Counted from the first letter of the stretch, positions 1 to 11,582 are shown. The stretch: DNA of 64,000 bases from Paragorgia papillata (GCA_035771165.1 JAWNZC010000337.1:5199501-5263500), one strand, 5' to 3'. Notes: generated from the letters alone by a model not told the origin. Numbers and translations are program-made.

Positions 1-1482
1 ATGCGTGATATTAAACTAAAAAGCATATAACAAAAAAAACAACAGTCGGGTTCGAGAGGTGGGACTTTCTACCCGGAGGGTTGTGTTTAGGTTTAGGATC
101 ACCTGGGGGTTATGGTTAGATTTAGGGTCTATCTCTTTAAGGTATCTGCACTGGCTAATTTGTGACATTTTCAAAAATATCTCAAAAATGTACCACTTTA
201 GCTATGTTACTTAGAATTTATGAAATGACATGGTATTATCTGAACAACAGAGAAATTTCAAAAGCGTAAAAGTTTATGAATCCTTCTCGTCCCCACAGAG
301 TTAACTACCAACCCAGGTAAAATCGCGAACTTTCTGTTTTTTTCTTATATTTAAAAATTGGATTGAAACTAATTGGATTCTTTCTCAGCATTACACTTTG
401 TACCGATGTAGTTTCGGGCCCAGTTGCAAATGAAATATTATCTGTTAAAATGAACAATGTTTCCTTTCAACCAATCAACTCATTTTAAGAAATTTTTCCT
501 TCCACAGAAAGTAACTGTAAAGAGGACCCAAAACTATGTTTGTACATTTATGTATAACGAATCACCATACCAAATATTTTGGCCCTCAGTGCAGTAGTTC
601 CTGAGAAAAACTATTTTTCTGACTGTCCTCAATGCTCCGAACTCCAAATGACTGAAGAAATAAAATTTATTTAGAGCAAATGGCTTCAGAAACAGCTGGT
701 TGTTTTCCCGCTGGTCCAAATCACTGCAGCATGAAAAACAATGTAAATAATCCTCTCTATCCCTTCCCTACCCCATTGATTAATATTTTTGTTTATCCGT
801 TGCTATGCAATTAACTTCTGCTAATTAATTCTGGTCGGTTCAAAACAGATACGCATGCGCACAATTTTATAGAATTATAGTATTTTGTGGCCGCTGATTA
901 GCATTTTGCGCGCTCAATCGTGGCTCAATCACTGTAAATGACCTTATTTCCGGTAAAATCACCGTATTTGTCCACTTGCTAGAACATTCATATCTTTGTA
1001 TATCAAGGTATAAACCTATTTTTCGAATATTAGATGCAATTAACTACAAAACTGCATAGAATGAGTTCATTCTGAGGATATCAAATTAGCCAGTGCAAAT
1101 ACCTTAATACAAAGTACAAAGATGCTTAACAAGTTCGCAGCGTTTTAGTATTTTCCGCTAAAATTTTCGTGGGTTGCTACTACATATACCCTCGAACAGA
1201 AACGTATCGGCGATTTTTGAAATTCTTGAGTTTAGAACACAACATAAGCAATTTAAACCTTAATGTGCCCTGACGCATTCGAATTGATTCCTCATCGTAT
1301 CTTAAGTTATTCTTACGGATTCTCGAAGTGATTCTAGGTTAAATAGGCAATAATTCGACCAAAATTGTTAAGGAAGACTAGGGTTAGGCGTTAATGACGT
1401 TGCATAAATAATGAGGTAGGGTTAGAGGGTCCCAAAGGAGCCTGACAACGATGACGTATGCATAAATAATAAGTCGGTTATG

Positions 1483-2311
1483 ACCACTGACCTGTATATA
1501 ACTGGACCGCTTGCTCCTATTATCTTTGAGTGATGAAAAGTGTGGCCATTTGAAACGTGGCGTCAAATGGCGAATTTGAGTCCTGCTCATGGGAGCGACC
1601 ACTGACTGAAATCAAAGACGGGACTGTTAACACCGGTGTCGAATTTCATTGCGTTTGAACAGCGTGTTTTTTGATACACTAGTTATATAAATCGTCGGTG
1701 TTGCGATTTACTTTTCCAGGTAAAAGGGTATATTAATGCCTTTAATACCAACAACTCGTTGGTCACTGACTCAATATTTATATTCTGGGCTTCATTTTCA
1801 AGCCTTCAGCCGACTGAATATTCAGACGTGAAAAACTAAAATGGTGCATGAGTAAGTAGTTTCATTTCACGAATAGAATTTACTAAATTTCAGGGGAACT
1901 CGAGATCAATAAAATATGGTAACAAGATATTTACGCTTACAAAATGTTTTCATGTAAAAAAGTTTTATATATTTTTTGAACATGAAAACGGCCACCAAAT
2001 AAACTGCAGATATATTTATTTCGCATTCATACATGTATTTTAAATTACAGTAATTACATGAGCATTTACTTACTCTATCTAAAATTACCAACAATGTGCT
2101 GTCTCAAGGTGAGAAAAGACAAAGATTGTTTTATATACTGGTGTGCTGTTTCTGAAAATTATTTACCCTGCATTGCAAAATACGTATAAAACGCCGACAG
2201 ACCAGTGGTCGCTTCTATGAGCAGGACTCAAATTCGCCATTTGACGCCATGTTCAATTGGCCACACTTTTTTGGCAAGAGCAAGCGGTCCAGTTATATAC
2301 AGGTCAGTGGT
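1483..2311. repeat. Foldback element, about 830 bp
   Basis: The first ~125 bases (ACCACTGACCTG onward) recur inverted at the right end (CAGGTCAGTGGT). The arms share the runs around 1507-1580 and 2205-2300 with a few mismatches and an indel. The centre is unrelated AT-rich DNA. The superfamily is not clear because no clean target duplication is visible. Confidence 0.6.
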
Positions 2312-3132
2312 TATGACGTATTGGAGACCGGGGGTTGGATCAAATTTAGGGTTAATGTATTCTTAAAACGGGACTAATATTTATCAAATGAAAGTCCCTC
2401 CAGGACACATATGTCCTTGTCAATAATTGATAGAGTATGTTATAGTTGAGTGGCAGTTACGCTGTAGATTACTCTGCTAATTAACGCATAAGTTAATATA
2501 AGACTAAAATGATGACGTCATGGGTGGTGCTCTTTGCACCACCCGCGCCAGAACCCCTCTTCCCTATACTTTGAGATACAAATACTTGCAGCAAGCTGCA
2601 GCGAACTAGTTTCTGACGAGAAAACAAGCACTGCGAGTTGTTTTTAATTAGATGCAAACACTCGCAGCGAGCTGGTTCTTGCGATGACAGAAAAAAACTC
2701 TTATTTAATCCTTTCACTAGCCTGCGAGCAGGCTATCCTTTCACTGGCGTTCTGGCTATCTACATATTATTCTTAATACTTCCGGCTCGTGGTTGAACGA
2801 TTTGATTGGCTTGTGTCAAGTTCAGGTGAAAACAGCATAGCATGTGGTTCACAGGTCTCTATAAAGATCAGTGGTGTGGTTCATGCAATGTGCTTCGCGC
2901 TTGCTAAAACTCGCATCTGCTTATTTCCGTCTCATATAAACGGTAGTTGTCAATTAACCAAACATGTTATTCTTTTTTCTGCTAGCTTAGTGTAATGGTT
3001 AGTGTCGAGGATCGTGGTTTGGTATCTTGTACGGTCGAACCTTTTATTTATGAACTTTTTTTCCCTTTGTAGTTAAATTTTTATTTCCTTTTATATGTAG
3101 ACATTGACTTTGTTGGGGCTTTAGGATTGAGC

Positions 3133-3631
3133 TACACACGTAAAAATCTCACAGCTTGTTAACAAGATGTGTTCGCAAGATGGCTGGTAGCAAGGTTAAC
3201 AGGTTGTAACAATGCTGTTCATTCAACAAGCTGCTAGCATTAACCTGTTAACAATTAAGTAGTTAACTGCAGCATGGTAACAACTTGTCACAGGTCTGTT
3301 GGAGTCATCAACCTTGTTACAAGTTGTTCACAACCTGTTACAGACTTGTCATCAACCCAGGACAGCCAGTGCGAACACAGGACAGTGACAGCCTGCATGA
3401 ACTTGTTTGCAGGTCTGTAACACCTGGCCTGGTCCCTGGCCCAATTTCAAAAGAAATATGGGCCAGGGCAAAATCCACTTATGACGATTGCAATTTTACT
3501 CATAGCCACTAAAAACGCGCGAAATTTCAACCAATAGGAAAGCAGAAGTCTTTAGTGATTACCTGGCCCATATTCTTCGATTGGGCCAGGGTACCAGGCT
3601 ATGTAACACCTTGCACGTTTTTACATGTGTA
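3133..3631. repeat. Foldback element with TACACACGTAAAAAT-type ends
   Basis: It begins TACACACGTAAAAATCTCAC and ends with the inverse (TTTTTACATGTGTA). The interior is rich in short AACAAGTTGTTAC-like palindromes. The same end type and interior appear in the much larger element at 58764-61555. This copy is interrupted by a hAT-like insertion at 3425-3601. Confidence 0.55.
3425..3601. mobile_element. hAT-like MITE inside the 3133-3631 foldback
   Basis: The left end TGGCCTGGTCCCTGGCCCA and the right end GGCCAGGGTACCAGGCTA are inverted repeats. TGTAACACC is directly repeated at 3416-3424 and 3602-3610, an 8-9 bp target duplication as made by hAT transposases. A second member of the family lies at 12732-12940. 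Confidence 0.7.
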
Positions 3632-4897
3632 CTAAATACGCTAGGCGGTAAATAATTCGGTTTTCGATTAGGGTTTTTGTTCAGGTTGTCTTTTGGGCCA
3701 AACAGATGAAATTTTAAAAAAGCAAAAAAAAAAGCTTAATTTATTTTTCAATATCACAATATATTAGCAGGAGTTTTGAACGTACAATATGTTTACAAAA
3801 TACTTCAAAAAAGATAGAGGACACGAGACGCGTTTCTTTCTTAGTTCAGGTTATTTACAAATAAAAACATCAATAAAGTTGACTTGTCTAAATTAAATGG
3901 ACTTATAAAGTTAGGCTTCCAAAATATGTGGCCTGGCGCATAGTAGTATTCGTTGCTTTTTACCTTAATTAAAATCGGACATAATTTAATGGTACTCAAC
4001 CCAGTGAACTCTATACATACCTGCATGGAAGACCAACTCGGGTCAATTAATGACGAAATTTTCGGACGTCAGTTTCAGGTCCCTACGCGGCCGTTTTGGA
4101 TGTCACTTTAGTCTTCTACGGCTTGAAGATAAAACTCCACGAAAAATAGAACTTTAATGGTAACACAAGTTAATTAGAATACTTCAAGCACTTCGAGAAG
4201 CTTTAAAGAAGGTAGTTTGAAGAAAACGAGTTGCGGGACCGGACTAATTTTTACCCATTTCATAGTCAACTGAGATATACATGGTCTGGAAACTCAGTGA
4301 AAATCTTTGTTCTATCTTTTTGTTCACGTTTATGCAAACTTGTGCACGGTCAGCACATTGTATTTTCGGTATAATGAAGCTATCATCGAATAGCAGCGTT
4401 TCGGTTCAATCACTCAACCGTGTTATTTAAATATTAATAAGAGAAAAACAAAAGGTTTGTGCACGGTGAGGACCGTTTCAACATAAAATCAGTTCATTAT
4501 GGACGCTTTGAAGTTTGCCGAGTTTCCAAACCATGCATATCACAATTGACTATGCCCATTTGAAGCGAGTATTCGACAGTTTAATGTAACTGGTAAGATA
4601 CAGGCTTTATCTTATACGGTGTGAAGCAGTTATTTCTGTATCCTGTGTAAAAATAGAAATTCGACCGTTTTTTTTTATGGTTCTTGGCTGTTCTAGGTTT
4701 TCGTATAAACAAACCTTGACGTATATGGCCGCGTAAGGGCCTCGAACTGACGTCTAAAATTGCCTCCTTCACTTTTTGATTGGCAGTCCGTCTTCCAATA
4801 TAGAGTTCACTGACTCAACCTCGTACCCAGGCTCTTTATTTGGCATTAGCAACTCGCCGCTACTCTGACTTAAACGTTTTTTGAACGCATGGTCATG

Positions 4898-5018
4898 ACC
4901 CAACGTTTAGACACTAAAATCTAATCTAGTGTCTTCATCAGGGGTGCATGATCGTTGTGAAATGGGACTTTTCTTCACAACAATCACCCCTGATGAAGAC
5001 ACGGTGTCGAAACGTTGG
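4898..5018. repeat. Inverted pair of CTGATGAAGACAC hairpin units (Penelope-like end)
   Basis: On the plus strand CCCCTGATGAAGACAC is followed by GTGTCGAAACGTTGG. On the minus strand the same unit occurs with a longer loop between GACAC and GTGTC. The pattern CTGANGAA, stem, GAAAC recalls the ends of Penelope-like retroelements, which can carry hammerhead motifs. The match is by eye and the element body is absent. Confidence 0.45.
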
Positions 5019-5019
5019 C

Positions 5020-5678
5020 TCATGAAGGGTAACTTTTTAAGTTGCGTTCAAAAAACGTTTAAGCCAGATTCTAATCCTAATTTTAACCCCAACCGGTCAT
5101 GAAGGGTAACTTTTTAAGTTGCGTTCAAAAAACGTTTAAAGGGTATTGGCAATAAAAATTAAGTTTATCTCATTTGAAAGAACTCGTCAAATGGTATAAG
5201 ACCTTTTACAATTTTTTCGTATCTGTTTTGGTTTTGGAAATATTTCGACCAAAGACAGCGTACTGTCCGCCATCTTGGAATTATTTTCGATATGCAAAGT
5301 TATGCATGTGACGACATAAGAAGGGTAAAGTGAAATTTTGATCTTGCCGACCTTATGAGCTAGAAACTCGATTTTGTTGCGCTATTTCCATTTTAAATTG
5401 ACCCACAACATTTAAAAAGCCTTTCGTGGAAATTTGGTCACCCACGGAGTAGTTTCATCAGGTGTACCCTGCTTGTGACGTCACCAATTTCCTAGTTAAT
5501 TAGACCCAATATTACAAGATATGTCTTTAGACGAAATATTTCAAAACACAAGAAAGATACAGAAAAATTACAAAAGGTCTTCTTATACCATTTGACGAGT
5601 TCTTTCAAATGGGTCAAATTTAATTTTTATTGCCAATACCCTTTAAACCAGATTCTAATCCTAATTTTAACTCCAACC
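5020..5678. repeat. Tandem duplication, second copy split by a MITE
   Basis: The 75-bp unit at 5020-5094 (TCATGAAGGGTAACTTTTTA ... CCCCAACC) is repeated at 5097-5139 and resumes at 5643-5678. The break lies exactly at TTAA, where the 5140-5642 MITE is inserted. The intact first copy is therefore the pre-insertion site. Confidence 0.85.
5140..5642. mobile_element. piggyBac-like MITE, TTAA target duplication
   Basis: The ends are AGGGTATTGGCAATAAAAAT and its inverse, with arms of more than 80 bp. It is flanked by TTAA on both sides (5136-5139 and 5643-5646). There is no coding capacity. TTAA target choice is characteristic of piggyBac transposases. A degenerate relative sits at 18758-19217. 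Confidence 0.8.
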
Positions 5679-5950
5679 TTAGTGCCTGTCACGCTATATT
5701 TATGTTGAAATTCACACTATTAATTATGTAGAGCGTATTTCGATTATGAAATACGAGTCACTTGAACCTTACACAAATTGCCATAAACTTGATTGCTGCT
5801 GGGCCCACAGAAATCAAGAGGTAGCTATGACCATCGGACTTCTGTGCAGGTTACTGGTATATGTTTTTGTATAATATAAAAATATTATGAGATTTTGTGC
5901 AATTTATTTTGTTTCTATAAGAATTGTTGAAATAGGGTGACATAGCCCCT

Positions 5951-6187
5951 TTACAGTCATTTGCAACATACTTTTCACCAAAATGTTTGGAAGTTCGTTC
6001 CGAAGTTCGCAAGTTAATTGGGAAGTTCGCAGTTCGTTTTGAACGACGCATTTGATTGGCTATTTGGTTCCTAGTAGCCAATTAAATGCGTAGTTCAAAA
6101 CGAATTTACGAACTTTCCAATGAACTTGCGAACTTCAGAACGAACTTCCAAACATTTTGGTGAAAAGTATATTGCAAATGACTGTAA
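5951..6187. repeat. Foldback MITE, about 237 bp
   Basis: TTACAGTCATTTGCAA at the left is inverted at the right end (TTGCAAATGACTGTAA). The arms continue through CACCAAAATGTTTGGAAG and AGTTCG-rich DNA for about 110 bp each. No coding potential. Confidence 0.7.
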
Positions 6188-6436
6188 TCCTAACCCAAGA
6201 TTCGTTGTACAAGAAAACATTTAGTTCCGATTTATAACGAAATATCATTCAAGCTACAATCCTGGACAAAATTGATGTGGACACAGTGCGCTCTTTTTAA
6301 TTATTAGTAAAAGTTCAAACCAAAATGCAACGAAATACGGTGTTCCCCTTCCCCCTACCCAATGTCAACTGGTGAATCTAAACGAGAAAAAAAGCTCACG
6401 ATACAACATTGACGTTGGAGAAAGGGAAAGGAACAT

Positions 6437-6442
6437 TTTATT
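6437..6442 (-). promoter_or_regulatory. HMMR: Candidate HMMR polyadenylation signal
   Basis: AATAAA on the minus strand, about 195 bp downstream of the HMMR stop codon. It is the first canonical hexamer I see after the stop. Confidence 0.45.
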
Positions 6443-6636
6443 TTAGTTGAAATGAAGACAAAGAAAGATATTCGCAAATCAACAACAAAGACATTATGGT
6501 GTCCATATAATTTTGTCCAGGGTTGTAGGCCAGCCAAATAACATTTTCCGTCACAATAAGCTTGAGTAGATTATTTAGTTCCCAGTGAGTATCTATAAGT
6601 AAGAAAGTGCTTAATATACTTTGTTAGGATCGGTGT

Positions 6637-6807
6637 CTACTTTTGACGTGTTTTCAATGGAGTATTTTCCTTATTCTCGACAACATTGTTCTGAAATGCA
6701 AGAGATGGATCAAATCTTTTCACTCCTGTCGCTTTATGACATTTTTCTTCCAATCTCTTCATTGATTGCTTCTGCTTATTGCTTTCTTCCCGCAGCTTGG
6801 CTACTTC
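6637..6807 (-). CDS. HMMR: HMMR exon 26 (C-terminus and stop)
   Basis: The acceptor TTTTACAG precedes GAAGTAGCC. The exon encodes residues 716-771 and ends in TAG. It carries VKRFDPSLAFQNN, matching the vertebrate IRHFDPSKAF motif, and ENKENTPLKTRQK, matching SKENFTPLK. KEN (761-763) is a possible APC/C degron. TPLK fits a CDK consensus and lies where human HMMR has its Aurora A/PLK1-linked Thr703, from memory. Incoming phase 0. Confidence 0.95.
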   Translation of the reverse strand, partial: EVAKLREESNKQKQSMKRLEEKCHKATGVKRFDPSLAFQNNVVENKENTPLKTRQK

Positions 6808-7622
6808 CTGTAAAATAGATATGGATTAGGAGTTTGAGTCATGGCATAATAATTATAATAATAAATAATGATTTATATTGCGCATTCTCCATGACGTCCA
6901 ATCTCGTTCCCAGTTATATAGAGTTCACTGGGTTCATCAGCCAATGAAATATCGATGTGAAACGGATTATCCCAGAGTCTCTCGTTTCCCGGGTGGGGAA
7001 CGTAGGCTCTGGGAACAAGATTGCATGACGTCATGATCGAATGCGCATTACAGTGTACAACAGAATAGATAAATATACGTATATAGCTATTTACAATAAT
7101 AGGCCATTTGCACAGTGACGTTCTATAGCATTGGGTGACTACAACTACCAGAATGATTTTGCCAGGATCATCTATTACCACTATATAGGATACTGGCAAA
7201 GCGTTCTGGTAGTTGTAGTCGCGCCATCGTACGTCATCGTACAAATGGTCTATTACAATACATAAAATAGTTAAGACGTATGTTTTGATTTTAATGACTT
7301 GGAGCTCTTCTATTCTGCGATGACACAAAAAGCGCAAGAATATTTAGACTTAATAAACGCAGCCTTAAAAATGTCAAAAAGCAATGCATTTAAATCAAAA
7401 CCCGGTAAATTAACTGCCGTATTTCATGTTTAAGCTTGTCTAATGACTTTCAAGACAATATTTTATTTTTGCTTTGCCACATTATATCACATGAATACAA
7501 CAAGTAACATAGTGGCTGGGAGAAAAACAGGACTATCGCCCCAATTGACATTTCCCCCCAAACAATTAAGTTGAGAAGCGGTAATATACAGTGCTGAATT
7601 ACAATTAGAAAGTTATAAATTT

Positions 7623-7705
7623 AAGAAAATAATTAAATAAAAAAAAATTAAAAATTAAAAAGAAAACTTAAAAAAAAAAGGAGAAAAAAAAAAGAAAAAG
7701 AAAGT
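7623..7705. repeat. Low-complexity A-rich tract
   Basis: About 80 bases of AAATTAAA and AAAAAG runs in the last HMMR intron. It may be the A-rich tail of a decayed retroposon on the plus strand. Confidence 0.5.
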
Positions 7706-8169
7706 TGACTATGGCGGCTGGTAAGTTGAGAGCTTATCCTTATAGTAACATTTTAACTTACACTTAAACTGACTAATACAACTGCAGCATTTGACGCTCC
7801 AGTTCTTGCTAAAACAGCTGTAGTGTCAAGTCAACGTTAAGAAACAGCTCTCACTTCTCTGCGTGTTTGCGTCGTTCTGAAGACGTGAAAATACTGAGAG
7901 TGGAATTGTTTACAGAACGAGGACGGTATTGATATATACTCTTGGGATTACAAATTATTCATGCACTTTGTTGTCATTAAGAATTCTTTTGTTTTTAAGG
8001 CGCGTCATCGAGCTTGCTGCGTCGTGGATCTTAAAGTCCCTAATATTCTTCAAAAACTCATTAATAATTCATGAGGAAAACACAAAGGAAATCAGTACCA
8101 TGTCCGTGGTAACTTGACGTCAGAAAGAATACTAATGAACATACAATTTTATATAAAGAATACTAATGA

Positions 8170-8350
8170 ACATAACATCGAATAACGAATCGTTTTTGAA
8201 GCCATTCAAAACACTCGCATCACGTGTTTTATCAGATCTAAAACACTCGGGCTGCGTCCTCGTGGTTTTAAATCTGATAAAACACTCCTGCTCGTGTTTA
8301 AATATTACTTGAAGAAAACTCAAGAGAAATAAATGTTTAATCAGATGCTG
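8170..8350. repeat. Repeat with AAAACACTCG / CGTGTTT inverted blocks
   Basis: Several short inverted copies of AAAACACTC and GTGTTTTATCAGAT occur, followed by CTTGAAGAAAACTCAAG and a TTTAATCAG...GTAAAT block that also appears near 40865-40945. A dispersed non-coding family in HMMR intron 25. Confidence 0.4.
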
Positions 8351-8554
8351 TAAATGTGATCAAATTCCTTACTGACTTACATAAACTTTTTGTCTCACTT
8401 TAAATCATTCATATATCCCTAGGATTTTTGACGAATACGAACGTTTACATTCATGAGTATCACAAGTACTTCGACTCGAGTTTGTATATGCGGATACAAC
8501 ACGGCAGCTCATATATTGTAGGACATATAAATTTTCTATTGGGGGTCAGAACTA

Positions 8555-8675
8555 CAGTCGAACTCCTATTAACGGACACCCCTTTTAAGCGGACATCCCA
8601 TTTAAGCCCGACACCTCTCTTAAGCGGACACCTCAGCGAGGTCCAATAGGTGTTCGCTTGATAGGGGTTCAACTG
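8555..8675. mobile_element. pogo/Tigger-like MITE, TA target
   Basis: The ends CAGTCGAACTCCTATTAACG and GATAGGGGTTCAACTG are inverted repeats flanked by TA (8553-8554, 8676-8677). The CAGT..GAAC ends and AGCGGACA submotifs are those of Tigger/pogo-type elements. At 121 bp it is non-autonomous. Confidence 0.7.
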
Positions 8676-8798
8676 TATGTCAGATTCAATAAAAAAATTC
8701 TAAACCGAGAAAATGTGAAAATGCATGTTTACAATTTTACAACACGGAACATTTGATAAAAACAACAGCAGCATATATACATGGAACAGCAACCTTAC

Positions 8799-8906
8799 CT
8801 TTTTCAAGCTTGCATTTTCCTCTTTCAGTTTAATAACGTGACGGATCTTCTGTTTTTGGTTTTGATGACCAAGTAACTTGGCATATTGTTGTCCAAGTTT
8901 CTCAAC
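8799..8906 (-). CDS. HMMR: HMMR exon 25 (conserved bZIP-like hyaluronan/centrosome region)
   Basis: Residues 680-715, phase 0 to 0, acceptor TTCCTTAG, donor AAG|GTAAGG. It includes [20 protein letters not shown], nearly identical to vertebrate HMMR. The basic span KIRHVIKLK fits the B(X7)B pattern associated with hyaluronan binding in the family. Confidence 0.95.
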
Positions 8907-9063
8907 CTAAGGAATAAAGAGTGTCCAACATAAGACGCCAAAATTGTCTATCCCAACTTTGATTTTATTTAGAAGTGTGTTTACAATAAAGAAGAATAGC
9001 CTTATCCTCTTCGCTTGTTCAATTTCTTGTTCCATAGATATTTTGGTTTAAAAAAAATGCAAG

Positions 9064-9292
9064 TAAGGGGCTGTTTACATGAGCCGGGCTAGCCCGGTTA
9101 ACTGGGCTCACGCGATTGATTAGGATCTCACTGTGGATTTGAAACTCGCGTAAACTAAATGTACAAAGAAGAATCGATTTGGTTTAGATGTAAACGAATC
9201 CTAACATTGATTAAAATCTCTTTCTGTGGCCGAGGAAAGAATTTCGTGACACGAGTCAGCCCGGTTAGCCCGGCTCAAGTAAACAGCCCCTA
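9064..9292. repeat. Foldback MITE with GGGGCTGTTTACATGAGCC ends
   Basis: TAAGGGGCTGTTTACATGAG at the left is inverted at the right (GCTCAAGTAAACAGCCCC). Both arms continue into AGCCGGGCTAGCCCGG-type palindromes. Related end types occur at 19828-20262, 33920-34295 and 43930-44061. Confidence 0.6.
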
Positions 9293-10296
9293 AGACGTCT
9301 TATGACGTCATCTACTCCACTAATTTCGTAAAGAAATTCTAAAGGAAGAATATCTACGGAATTGTGCTGTAACTTTGAAGGCGTTCTAATACAAATGTAC
9401 ACAATTACTGCAATGTACACAGTTATTGCTTGATATGTTCTTGATTTGGGGAAGTTTGTTTGGTCTGTATGAAGTAGATGACTCATCATAAGACATTCAT
9501 TTGCATGTTACAAAAACCTGAATATCTCTGGAACATGATGAGATATTAGGGACCTTAAGCAAGCTAGGACGACGACGGCAATTAAGTTACTGCATTTAAA
9601 AGAAACCATGGATCAGGACATCGTATATTGTACGCTTTATTTATTTTGTAAGACCTTTAAAAAGCAACTATCGCTTCGACAACATAACGTACAATAGATT
9701 AACGCCTACTAACAGTTTTTGCTGTTCCTTGCCACAGCGTGGTCTTGAAAACGCTTCTGTTGACGTTGTATGTGCAACGAGGACGTTGTTGTGATTACTC
9801 TTGGGACTGCAAATTATTCAGCGTTTTGTTTTGGTTGAAAAATATTATTGTACTTGGGTCGTCGCCGTGACGTTCGCGTTGTGCTTGCTTAAGGTCCCTA
9901 ACGATTTAACAAGAACGCTATAATTCCTCATACGGAAAGTACTTCTAGATAAAATCAAAATTGAATAGAAGATTTTCTATCTTACTCATGCCATTTAAAT
10001 ACAACACAGAATTGCGATTATCATGATTGCTACTTCTAGTTGTTAAACCTTTATAGCGAATAGTGGGACGTGCTTTTGGGAACTTAATTATGCAACCTTA
10101 AGCAATTGGTGTGACAAGAGCTAGTATTGTCGCTTGCTTCTGATGAGTCCGAATTAGTCTCAAGATTTTCGCAAAAGTTGTCAATTCTACCAAGGCCTAG
10201 CGCAGTTTGATAGTTTTGATCGTGACCCTTTTAGGAGACGTCTTTCTCAACCATGGTATCTTTTATAGTTCATTTCTGGATAACACGAACGGTATA

Positions 10297-10477
10297 GACC
10301 TTATTCAAAAATGATCGCCGAATTAAAATTCTTCTATATACATATAAATTAGCCCTTATGAACTCGTTTACATGTGGGAAATTCAAAATAATTTTTACTT
10401 TAAAACGAGGTCATAAGGGCTAATTTATATGTACATAAAAGAATTTTATAATTCGGCGGTAATTTTTGAATAAGGTC
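10297..10477. repeat. Foldback MITE, 181 bp
   Basis: GACCTTATTCAAAAATGATC at the left is inverted at the right end (TTTTTGAATAAGGTC). The arms share AATTAGCCCTTATGA with its inverse. No coding potential. Confidence 0.65.
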
Positions 10478-10543
10478 TTACGTCTATACTTTTTCGTTTG
10501 TTTTTGGTGTACAAGCTGTCGTAAGTTAAACTCGGAGAAAAAC

Positions 10544-10611
10544 TCTGAGCTCCAGACGGGACTCGAACCCAGCCAGCCGGACGCTGTAACAATTGAGCCA
10601 CTGGAACTCAG
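10544..10611 (-). repeat. tRNA-like SINE fragment
   Basis: Read on the minus strand it has an A-box-like GTGGCTCAATTGTTACAGCG, a B box GGGTTCGAGTCCC, and paired ends (GAGTTCCAG with CTGGAGCTC). The anticodon arm is shortened, so this is a SINE remnant and not a tRNA gene. Confidence 0.55.
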
Positions 10612-10734
10612 ATGGTAGACCGAGGTTGTTTTCGATATTTATACCTGGGAACTAGTCAACTCGTACGTGTGTCACATGACTTGTTGGGCTAAAAGTCACA
10701 CACATTGTGTCAGTTTATTTTCAGTAAATGTTTT

Positions 10735-10869
10735 TCTATGTTAGTAGTGTTTTCAGCTTGAAGTTGGTAAAGTTTTTTCGTTTGTTTTGCTGTACAAACG
10801 ACATCTTGTACAGCAAAAACAAACGAAAAAACCTTGCCAACTTCAAGCTGAAAACACTACTAACATAGA
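10735..10869. repeat. Near-perfect hairpin, 63-bp arms
   Basis: TCTATGTTAGTAGTGTTTTC onward is inverted at the right end with only one or two mismatches. The loop is about 8 bases (ACGACATC). The inner parts contain TTTTTTCGTTTGTTTT and its inverse. Confidence 0.75.
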
Positions 10870-11225
10870 AGGTCTATACTATTTAGCTTAGCTTAAGGAA
10901 GACGTCTCGCACAAGAAGTGGTGCTACTAATAGTCAATCAACATATGGTTTGGAAACACCGCAAACTTCAAAGTGCCAATAACGAGGTGCAATTTTATGT
11001 TGGCACGTCCCTCATCGTGCAAAAATCTTTTGTGTTTTTGCTTTTTGGCACTTCACCCAACACTAATCATATTGGATGCATAGAGTGTGCTGGAAGTTAG
11101 CATACACCTAACGGCCAAACAAAAAGATAGAATGTTCGTCCAGTTTCCAGACCATATCTCAATGGACTATCCTGCTGTGTGTATCGAGGCGTTGGACACT
11201 ATTTCTGGGAAATTTACAATCTTAC

Positions 11226-11294
11226 CTCGCTTTGAGATTCTGAGTTTCGATTCAGCAACGTCTGTTTCTCAAATTCATAGGCATCTAGTTGCTC
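11226..11294 (-). CDS. HMMR: HMMR exon 24
   Basis: Residues 657-679, phase 0 to 0, acceptor TCTCTTAG, donor GAG|GTAAGA. It encodes EQLDAYEFEKQTLLN, matching the vertebrate QQLDAFEAEKQALLN segment, which makes this one of the strongest identity anchors. Confidence 0.94.
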
Positions 11295-11533
11295 CTAAGA
11301 GATACAAAAACAGCTGAATAAAAGGACCAGATCTGTATAGTAATATGCGAAAACGTTTTCCTACCATTTGTAACACATAGATTCATTCATTCATTTTATT
11401 CGTTCGTACGCTCATCAATTAATTGTCATTTGTTAATTAAACAGATACGTTTCGCTTTTGTTCAAAGACCAAAATTATTTTTGTCAGTAGTTATCTAGTG
11501 TGACTTGAGACTGATTAATATTTTAAATCCAAC

Positions 11534-11582
11534 CTGGAATGGTGCAATCCTCTCTTCAAGGTCTTCAAACTTTCTTTTCCAA
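11534..11582 (-). CDS. HMMR: HMMR exon 23
   Basis: Residues 640-656, phase 2 to 0, acceptor TCAATTAG, donor CAG|GTTGGA. It encodes WKRKFEDLEERIAPFQ, aligning with the vertebrate WRLLYEELYEKTKPFQ. Confidence 0.93.

Larger units (their letters stand above)
1..6436. other. Region downstream of HMMR, no host gene seen
   Basis: Beyond the HMMR 3' end I find no spliced or long open reading frame that looks like a host gene. The stretch holds foldback elements, a hAT-like insertion, a Penelope-like terminal hairpin and two MITEs, listed separately. Bases 1-1480 are AT-rich unique-looking sequence in which I see nothing. Confidence 0.5.

Noticed and set aside
4987..5018. Canonical hammerhead ribozyme
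   Set aside because: An extra A lies between CUGAUGA and stem II, and I cannot place stem I, stem III and the cleavage triplet. Kept only as a resemblance.
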